From NCBI GenBank assembly GCA_910587195.1, contig CAJUKL010000003.1, positions 1-57,496 of the forward strand: 57,496 nt of DNA, read 5' to 3'. Under the pieces are notes generated by a model that searched no databases, was not told the DNA's origin, and saw nothing but the letters and a program-made list of their open reading frames with translations. This DNA comes from an uncultured Clostridia bacterium (GTDB taxonomy: Bacteria; Bacillota; Clostridia; Lachnospirales; Anaerotignaceae). Of this stretch, positions 51,966-57,496 are shown piece by piece. Position 1 is the stretch's first letter; each line of letters starts with the position of its first letter. Position numbers and translations under genes: made by a program.

Positions 51966-51973
51966 TATTAAAA

Positions 51974-51998
51974 AAACTTTGGGCAAAGCCCAAAGTTT
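51974..51998 (-). terminator. Terminator of the threonine operon
   Basis: AAACTTTGGG and CCCAAAGTTT around GCAAAG-type loop; on the minus strand it is followed by a T run, four bases after the lysC stop. Confidence 0.8.
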
Positions 51999-52001
51999 TT
52001 T

Positions 52002-53228
52002 TCAATGTTTTCTCATGCTTTCTGTTGCGGTTTTAAATTTGTCATGTACAGAATTCATGGCTGTATCTACTTCATTTTCGTCAATCAGAACGGATATTTT
52101 AATTTCAGAAGTGGAAATCATACTAATATTTACATTTGCATCATAGAGTGCTTCAAAAAATAATGCTGCCACACCTGGATTTGTTGCCATACCAGCACCA
52201 ACTACAGATAATTTTGCAATTTTATCATCATGCACAATTTTTTGTGCTGTCAATCTTTCTTTGTTTGTCTCTAACACTTTTAATGTTTGTTCTAAATCTC
52301 CTTTTGCTACTGTAAAAGAAATGTCTTTTGTATCATCACGTCCAATAGACTGCAATATAATATCTACACTAATTTTTTCCTTTGCCATTAAAGAAAATAC
52401 TTCAAATGCAATTCCAGGTCTGTCTTTTACACCAACCAATGAAATTCTGGATACATCTTTATCTGCCGCTACACCGCTGATAAGCATTTTTTCCACTTTA
52501 CTCTCCTCCTTAACTATTGTACCTTCTGCATCTGACATACTAGAGCGTACCACTAATTTTACATTATATTTTTTTGCCATTTCAACGGAACGATTATGCA
52601 GTACTTTTGCTCCTAAGGATGCCAATTCCAGCATTTCATCATAACTAATTTCGTCTAGTTTTTTTGCGTCTTTTACAACTCTTGGGTCTGCTGTATATAC
52701 TCCGTCAACATCTGTATAGATTTCGCATAAATCTGCATGTAATCTTGCTGCTAATGCCACCGCAGAAGTATCTGAGCCACCTCTACCTAATGTTGTAACA
52801 TCTTCATATTTGTTGACGCCTTGAAATCCTGTGATAATGACAATATTTTTTCTGTCCAATTCGTGCTCAATTCTTCCTCTGCCAATGGTTTTAATACGAG
52901 CATTCCCGTATGTAGATGTCGTATCAATGCCAACTTGCATTGCATTTAAAGAAATTGCTCTTGCACCTAAGCTATTGATTGCCATTGCCATCAATGCAAC
53001 AGATTGCTGTTCTCCTGTAGAAAGCAGCATATCCAGTTCTCTTTTTGAAGCATTTGGATTGATTTCATGTGCTTTTTCAATCAATTCATCTGTTGTATCT
53101 CCCTGTGCAGAAAGCACAACAACAACATCATTTCCTGCCTTATAAGTATCAATAATTCTTTTTGCTACATTAAAAATACGCTCTTTGTTGGCAACAGAAC
53201 TGCCACCGAATTTTTGTACAATTAACAA
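52002..53228 (-). CDS. lysC: Aspartate kinase
   Basis: First step from aspartate to threonine, methionine and lysine. About 408 residues from a TTG at 53228 behind GGAGG; a frame that runs to 53258 would overlap thrB and breaks the conserved beginning. LIVQKFGGSSVANKERI at the N-terminus, TLGRGGSDTSAVALAA, and VDGVYTADPR mark the kinase domain; two ACT domains follow from about 265 on (VGVKDRPGIAFEVF; VVGAGMATNPGVAALFF). It is last in regulator-hom-thrB-lysC. Feedback type cannot be told. Confidence 0.96.
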   Translation of the reverse strand: MLIVQKFGGSSVANKERIFNVAKRIIDTYKAGNDVVVVLSAQGDTTDELIEKAHEINPNASKRELDMLLSTGEQQSVALMAMAINSLGARAISLNAMQVGIDTTSTYGNARIKTIGRGRIEHELDRKNIVIITGFQGVNKYEDVTTLGRGGSDTSAVALAARLHADLCEIYTDVDGVYTADPRVVKDAKKLDEISYDEMLELASLGAKVLHNRSVEMAKKYNVKLVVRSSMSDAEGTIVKEESKVEKMLISGVAADKDVSRISLVGVKDRPGIAFEVFSLMAKEKISVDIILQSIGRDDTKDISFTVAKGDLEQTLKVLETNKERLTAQKIVHDDKIAKLSVVGAGMATNPGVAALFFEALYDANVNISMISTSEIKISVLIDENEVDTAMNSVHDKFKTATESMRKH

Positions 53229-53244
53229 TTTATAAAACCTCCTG

Positions 53245-54147
53245 TCATTCTGCAACAAGCTGAGCGCCTTGACTATCCGGCTTCAGCAATGTGAGTTGCC
53301 ATTCATTTGGAATTGCTTTTAAATATGCTGTCATTTTTTGTTGAAATGCTTCTGCTTTGTTATCTGTCAATATTGCCATTAAGGTAGAACCTGCACCACT
53401 TAAATAAGCAGCCAATGCGCCATAATTTTTTGCTGCTTTAAAAATTCTGTCCATATCTGGTATGAGTTGACTTCTGTAAGGTTGATGAATACGGTCTTGT
53501 ACTGCCATTGTCAAATTTTCATAATTGCCAGAATAGATGGAAGCAACCAAAAGTGCAGCCCTAGATGCATTAAATACAGCATCACTTCTATCATAAACAG
53601 AAGGCAAAACTTTTCTGGCATCATGGGTAGAAACAGGAAAATTTGGCACCATAATCGCAAAAACTAAATCCTCTGGTAAATCTAATCTAACATGACGCAT
53701 TTCGTTATAATCGGTGGCACCTACTACCATACCACCAAACAATGCCGGATTAGAATTATCTGGATGCCCTTCTATTTTTGCTGCAATTTGTGCTAGCTGT
53801 TCTTTGGAATAATGACAGCCTGACATATGATTTGCAGCTAAAAGTCCTGCTACAATACAAGCGGCACTACTTCCAAGTCCTCTGACCATAGGGATATAAT
53901 CTTCTTGTACCAGTCTTACACCAGGCATAACATTTCCAGTTTCTGCAAAAAAATCTACCATTGTTCTATAGATTAAATTATTTTTGTCTGTGGGGATTTC
54001 AATTTTATGTTTTCTTTTTACAATAATTTCGACACCTTCCTCAATTTGTTCAAACCACAAATGATTATATAATTGTAGTGCAACCCCAATACTATCAAAT
54101 CCTGGACCCATGTTTGCTGATGTTGCTGGCACTTTTATGTGTATCAT
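53245..54147 (-). CDS. thrB: Homoserine kinase
   Basis: GHMP-family kinase; 300 residues. PATSANMGPGFDSIGVAL at the N-terminus, the ATP loop VRGLGSSAACIVAG at about 88-101, and the C-terminal LSGAGSTLMAI are the three GHMP motifs. It starts two bases after the hom stop. Converts homoserine to O-phosphohomoserine for threonine; thrC is not in the window. Confidence 0.97.
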   Translation of the reverse strand: MIHIKVPATSANMGPGFDSIGVALQLYNHLWFEQIEEGVEIIVKRKHKIEIPTDKNNLIYRTMVDFFAETGNVMPGVRLVQEDYIPMVRGLGSSAACIVAGLLAANHMSGCHYSKEQLAQIAAKIEGHPDNSNPALFGGMVVGATDYNEMRHVRLDLPEDLVFAIMVPNFPVSTHDARKVLPSVYDRSDAVFNASRAALLVASIYSGNYENLTMAVQDRIHQPYRSQLIPDMDRIFKAAKNYGALAAYLSGAGSTLMAILTDNKAEAFQQKMTAYLKAIPNEWQLTLLKPDSQGAQLVAE

Positions 54148-54149
54148 TT

Positions 54150-55385
54150 TTACATCTCCATTCTAATTCTATTTCGTACTTCCATTTCTTTAGAAAGTTG
54201 TTCTATTTTTTCTGCTAAAGATTTTTCTGTTTCAATGCCTGTAATGACTGCAAATTCGTCTTTTGCTTCTTCTATCGTCACAATACTACAGCCTCTAGCG
54301 TTTTCAAAAAAAACAGAAAGTGCTTTTTGCTGCTCTGCTTCTCCTCCAGCAATACGAACTAACGCTTTTACTTCCATATGGTCATTGGATAAGATTTCCA
54401 TTTTTTCGGCTGTCCAATCCACATCAACATGCAAATGTTTATGTCTTGCTGCTGCAATCACATCAGAAACAACAGCACTTGCTGTTGGCAAACTTCCTGC
54501 GCCTCTACCATAAAACATTAAATCTCCTACCATATTTCCTTTTACAAAAATTGCATTAAAAGAACCATTTACGTTTGCAAGCGGATGTTCTTTTGGTAAC
54601 ATCATAGGTGCTACAAAGGCAGAAATCCCTTCAGGGCTATTTTTGCTGACACCTACTAATTTTATCACAGATTTGCACTTTTTGGCATAGGCAATATCTA
54701 TTTTGGTAATTTTGGTGATACCTTCTGTTAAAATTTCTTCAAAATTGGCCGTTTTGCCATAAGCTAAAGAAGAAAGAATAGCAATTTTTCGACAAGCATC
54801 ATAACCTTCTACATCTGCAGTTGGGTCTTTTTCGGCATAGCCTAATTCTTGTGCTGTTTTTAATACATCATCAAAAGCATAATCATTTTCTGTCATTTCT
54901 GTCAAAATATAATTTGTTGTGCCATTTAAAATACCCATCACTTCCAAAATGACATCTGCTGTCAAGGAACGATTCATAGAACGTAAAATTGGAATACCAC
55001 CACCCACACTTGCCTCAAACAAGAAATTTACATTTTTTTCTTTTGCAATATGAAGTAGTTCAGGGCCATGTGCTGCTACTAATGCTTTATTAGATGTTAC
55101 CACATGTTTTCCTTTTTGCAAGGCAGCTTTTACAAACTGATAAGGCACATCAACACCGCCCATTACTTCTACAACCACTTGAATACTTTCATCATTTAAA
55201 ATATCATCTACATTATGTGTTAATACTTTATTCACTTCATGGTCAGGAAATTCTCTCAAATCCAATACATATTTAATATTAATTTGCATTCCTGCTTTTC
55301 TTGTAATGACATCCTTATTTTTTGTTACAATTTCATAAACACCAGAGCCTACTGTACCAAAACCTAACACTGCTATATTTACCAT
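54150..55385 (-). CDS. hom: Homoserine dehydrogenase
   Basis: NAD(P)-dependent reduction of aspartate semialdehyde. 411 residues with GFGTVGSGVYEIV at the N-terminus, NKALVAAHG, the catalytic segment FEASVGGGIPILRSMNRSL, GILNGTTNYILTEM and AEKDPTADVEGYDACRKI. A C-terminal ACT domain from about 335 on would sense threonine. AGGAGG precedes the ATG. Confidence 0.97.
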   Translation of the reverse strand: MVNIAVLGFGTVGSGVYEIVTKNKDVITRKAGMQINIKYVLDLREFPDHEVNKVLTHNVDDILNDESIQVVVEVMGGVDVPYQFVKAALQKGKHVVTSNKALVAAHGPELLHIAKEKNVNFLFEASVGGGIPILRSMNRSLTADVILEVMGILNGTTNYILTEMTENDYAFDDVLKTAQELGYAEKDPTADVEGYDACRKIAILSSLAYGKTANFEEILTEGITKITKIDIAYAKKCKSVIKLVGVSKNSPEGISAFVAPMMLPKEHPLANVNGSFNAIFVKGNMVGDLMFYGRGAGSLPTASAVVSDVIAAARHKHLHVDVDWTAEKMEILSNDHMEVKALVRIAGGEAEQQKALSVFFENARGCSIVTIEEAKDEFAVITGIETEKSLAEKIEQLSKEMEVRNRIRMEM

Positions 55386-55415
55386 GTTATCCTCCTTATA
55401 TTTTGTAAAAAGATA

Positions 55416-55862
55416 TTAAGATTCTCTTGCTATAATTTTGAGGGATTGAATCCCTTCTGTTGTTTCAATTTTTTTCATCAAGCCTGCTAAATCTCCCACT
55501 AACTCATTTGTTTCAATGGTAAGTGTTACATTTGCAATTCCATTAATAGGAATGGTTTGATTGATGGTTAAGACATTTGCACCATAGATGGCAACTCCAT
55601 TTAATACAGAAGAAAGCAAGCCTGGTGTATGGTCTAAATTCATAGAAATGGTGACTGTTTTTCCTCGTGTATTTTCATAGAGTGGAAAAACAGCATCTCT
55701 ATATTTATAAAAAGCACTTCTGCTAATTCCAACTTTTGCAGCAGCATCTTGTATGGTGCGCTGTTTTCCACTTTCCAATAGTTTTTTTACTTCAATCACT
55801 TTTAAAAAAACTTCGGGCAGAACACTTTTATCAACAATATAAAAATTTTGTTCTTCCTCCAT
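55416..55862 (-). CDS. ACT-domain regulator (UPF0735/PheB type)
   Basis: About 148 residues from ATG 55862 (AAAGGAGGC upstream). An N-terminal helix-turn-helix-like part (TIQDAAAKVGISRSAFYKYR) is followed by an ACT domain (TVTISMNLDHTPGLLSSVLN). The family is regularly found before hom in Firmicutes and is thought to sense an amino acid; the precise role is not settled. It starts the operon, 30 bases before hom. Confidence 0.88.
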   Translation of the reverse strand: MEEEQNFYIVDKSVLPEVFLKVIEVKKLLESGKQRTIQDAAAKVGISRSAFYKYRDAVFPLYENTRGKTVTISMNLDHTPGLLSSVLNGVAIYGANVLTINQTIPINGIANVTLTIETNELVGDLAGLMKKIETTEGIQSLKIIARES

Positions 55863-55912
55863 AAAAAGCCTCCTTTGTTTTTCTTTCAAGAACATTTGTC
55901 TATGCAACAAAG

Positions 55913-55941
55913 AATATATCATACATTTTTGTGGATTTCAA
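55913..55941 (-). promoter_or_regulatory. Promoter of the threonine operon
   Basis: Minus strand TTGAAA (55941-55936), 17 bases, TATATT (55918-55913), about 50 bases before the ACT regulator. Confidence 0.78.
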
Positions 55942-56068
55942 GTATTAATTGACATTTTTTTTACTTTTGTATGTTTCCGCTAGAAGGAATGAAAAACTTG
56001 TATTATTTTTATAGAAAAAATACTTCTTTTCTGTTACAATCAATAGGATTGTAGAAAGAAGGGATACT

Positions 56069-56437
56069 ATGCTATACGGAATTGGTACAGACATTATAGA
56101 AATTACACGAATCAAAAATGCAAAACAATCTTTTTTACAAAAAACATTTACAGAGCAAGAACTAGATTATTTTTATCAAAAAGGTAGTCGTCCTGAAACA
56201 CTTGCAGCCATGTTTGCAGCAAAAGAGGCAGCAGCCAAAGCGATTGGCACAGGATTTCGGGGATTTCTTCCCATTGACATTGAAGTATTACATGATGAAA
56301 AACAAAAACCCTTTATTAAACCATCAAAAAAATTAGCTTCTTTATTAGAACAAATGGAAATAAAAGCACAATTTCAGCTTTCTCTTTCTCATTGTCAGGA
56401 ATATGCAGTTGCTTTTGTTATCCTCCATCAAGCATAA
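56069..56437 (+). CDS. acpS: Holo-ACP synthase
   Basis: Transfers phosphopantetheine from CoA to acyl carrier protein. 122 residues, normal length. GIGTDIIEITRI with the magnesium Asp near residue 8, FAAKEAAAKAIGTGF with the magnesium Glu, and LSLSHCQEYAVAFVIL at the end. It lies between divergent units; AGAAGGG precedes the ATG. Confidence 0.96.
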   Translation: MLYGIGTDIIEITRIKNAKQSFLQKTFTEQELDYFYQKGSRPETLAAMFAAKEAAAKAIGTGFRGFLPIDIEVLHDEKQKPFIKPSKKLASLLEQMEIKAQFQLSLSHCQEYAVAFVILHQA

Positions 56438-56441
56438 GCAA

Positions 56442-56468
56442 AGGGCTTTCAAAATTCATGAAAGCCCT
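56442..56468. terminator. Bidirectional terminator
   Basis: AGGGCTTTC and GAAAGCCCT, nine bp, between the convergent acpS and YitT-type genes. It overlaps the last codons of the latter. Confidence 0.75.
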
Positions 56469-57306
56469 CTCCTAATACTTCCGTCATATCTGTAACAAGT
56501 ACAAAAGCACTTTTATCTATTTTGGAAACAATTTCCTTAATTTTAACAAGTTCATTTGCAGTAAAAACACAAAGTAATACTTCCTTTTCTTCATTGGTAT
56601 ACAATCCTTTTCCATGAAAAGCGGTCACACCTCTGTCTGCTTGTTCTAACAATGCTTTGCCAATTTCCTTCCAGCGTTTGGATATAATCAAGGCACCACG
56701 GGAAAAAGAAACGCCCTGTAAAATAGTATTCACCCATTTACTTGTTAAAAATACTGATGCAATAGCATACATTCCCTGTTCTATTCCAAAAACAGCCATT
56801 CCCAGCAATATAATGATACTATCTAATACAAAAATACATTGTGCCACAGAAATTTTAGGTATCATTTCATGGATTAGGGCTGCTGCTAAATCAGTTCCAC
56901 CTGTTGCGCCCATGCTTCGCAATACAAGTCCTGCACCTATTCCTACAAAAGTTCCGCCAAAAAGGCAAACAAGAATAAAATCCCCTTGATAAACCGGCAA
57001 AAATTCTGCAATAAACAGTGCTATAGAAAATCCAATACAGCCAAGCACAGTACGCTTAAAAAATACATTGCCAATTTTTTTACGTGCTAGTATAAGTAAT
57101 GGTACATCCCACAGCAGATTAACAAGCCATAGGGGGATAGAAAAGCCCCAATTTTTTTGTGCTATTTCATTTAAGACGATTCCAAGCCCTGTTGCTCCTC
57201 CTGCCACAAAACCACATGGTGCAAAAAACATTTCTATTCCTACCGCCATAATCATAACGCCCAGCAAAATACAACTAATTACCCTATCTTCTTTTTGCAA
57301 ATACAT
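56449..57306 (-). CDS. YitT-family membrane protein (DUF161 + DUF2179)
   Basis: About 285 residues from ATG 57306 (GAAAGGAAGG upstream). An in-frame run to 57399 reads through the dispersed repeat and is not credible. Five or six membrane helices with FAPCGFVAGGATGLGIVLNE and SMGATGGTDLAAALI motifs, then a cytoplasmic DUF2179 domain (GVTAFHGKGLYTNEEKEVLL). Transport or sensing role is not established. Confidence 0.9.
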   Translation of the reverse strand: MYLQKEDRVISCILLGVMIMAVGIEMFFAPCGFVAGGATGLGIVLNEIAQKNWGFSIPLWLVNLLWDVPLLILARKKIGNVFFKRTVLGCIGFSIALFIAEFLPVYQGDFILVCLFGGTFVGIGAGLVLRSMGATGGTDLAAALIHEMIPKISVAQCIFVLDSIIILLGMAVFGIEQGMYAIASVFLTSKWVNTILQGVSFSRGALIISKRWKEIGKALLEQADRGVTAFHGKGLYTNEEKEVLLCVFTANELVKIKEIVSKIDKSAFVLVTDMTEVLGEGFHEF

Positions 57307-57315
57307 CCTTCCTTT

Positions 57316-57496
57316 CTTGAAAGAAAGGAAGCGAAAGAACTTTAACTTTTGTTCACAGAACAAGAACAAAAGTTTTAGATGAACTACAACACAATGCAAT
57401 CAGCTTCTAATCTTTCAAAAAATATCAATTTTCTAATTTCCTCTTGAAAGAAAGGAAGCGAAAGAACTTTAACTTTTGTTCACAGAACAAGAACAA
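57316..57496 (+). repeat. Tandem pair of a 54-bp repeat
   Basis: 57316-57369 and 57443-57496 (to the window edge) are identical over 54 bases, 127 bases apart. They begin CTTGAAAGAAAGGAAGCGAA and hold the inverted repeat CTTTTGTTC/GAACAAAAG in the first copy. The opening block is shared with the repeats at 26200-26370 and 51835-51965, so all belong to one family. The second copy may continue past the window. Confidence 0.85.

Noticed and set aside
53229..53258. Longer aspartate kinase start
   Set aside because: It would overlap the thrB end and add residues before the conserved start; the TTG at 53228 follows GGAGG at proper distance.
57307..57399. N-terminal extension of the YitT-type protein
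   Set aside because: It is encoded by the 54-bp dispersed repeat; the ATG at 57306 has a good ribosome site and fits the family length.
1..57496. CRISPR array, tRNA or rRNA genes
   Set aside because: I found no regularly spaced direct repeats and no cloverleaf or rRNA-like stretch by eye; a covariance-model scan would be decisive.

Overview
The window is AT-rich chromosomal DNA of a Gram-positive, low-GC anaerobe of the Clostridia. A Lachnospirales or Anaerotignum-like member is my best guess, without marker-gene proof. Grounds: consensus sigma-A promoters and GGAGG ribosome sites, SepF, a CggR-headed glycolytic operon, a fruR-fruK-fruA operon, PBSX-type phage genes and IS200/IS605-type element ends. 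No rRNA, tRNA or CRISPR array was recognised.

Layout. 1-101: 3' end of a lysin-type gene. 443-2299: chemoreceptor. 2358-5925: fructose PTS operon (minus). 6105-9185: a hypothetical, a TtcA-like tRNA thiolase, a XerC/D-like recombinase and a CoA-type NUDIX hydrolase. 9237-9863: serine recombinase. 10105-24538: one long minus-strand PBSX-like contractile phage operon, controlled from the right by a divergent LexA/CI-type self-cleaving repressor (24767-25402) and followed there by a possible immunity-type gene. 26023-26158: palindromic repeat. 26395-28757: an MPN-LysM membrane protein and a PdaA-like deacetylase. 28934-30037: hypothetical and sepF. 30069-30425 and 43465-43813: two copies of an IS200/IS605-derived element with no protein gene. 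30719-30808: tiny membrane peptide. 30849-39013: glycolytic operon cggR-pgk-(two polysaccharide deacetylases)-tpiA-gpmI plus eno. 39357-42953: dsdA, DUF3781, TPR protein, XRE regulator. 43192-43375: decayed lysin fragment. 43825-47033: zinc-ribbon protein, alr, GNAT, VanW protein. 47227-51827: rnz, ECF sigma, anti-sigma, membrane protein, tsaD, SDR. 52002-55862: ACT regulator-hom-thrB-lysC. 56069-57306: acpS and a YitT-type membrane protein.

The most unusual part is the phage-like operon. It encodes terminase, portal, scaffold, capsid, connectors, sheath, tube and baseplate, but has no recognisable receptor-binding fibre, holin, endolysin, replication gene or adjacent integrase. Its order is rearranged relative to PBSX. 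There are two XkdN-type tail chaperones, and the second carries a clear A AAA AAG slippery site and a 49-residue -1 frame extension. The slot for the tape measure holds a ~396-residue Gln/Lys-rich coiled-coil protein. The leftward promoter has a perfect palindrome over its -10 box, fitting SOS-type control. A domesticated phage particle (GTA-like or tailocin-like) and a decaying prophage are both open; the genes look intact.

The housekeeping parts are coherent. CggR has its two direct-repeat half-sites over its own start region, but no gapA follows, and two secreted deacetylase paralogues sit between pgk and tpiA. Threonine synthesis genes share one strong promoter. Several dispersed intergenic repeats (26200-26370, 51835-51965, 57316-57496) belong to one family.
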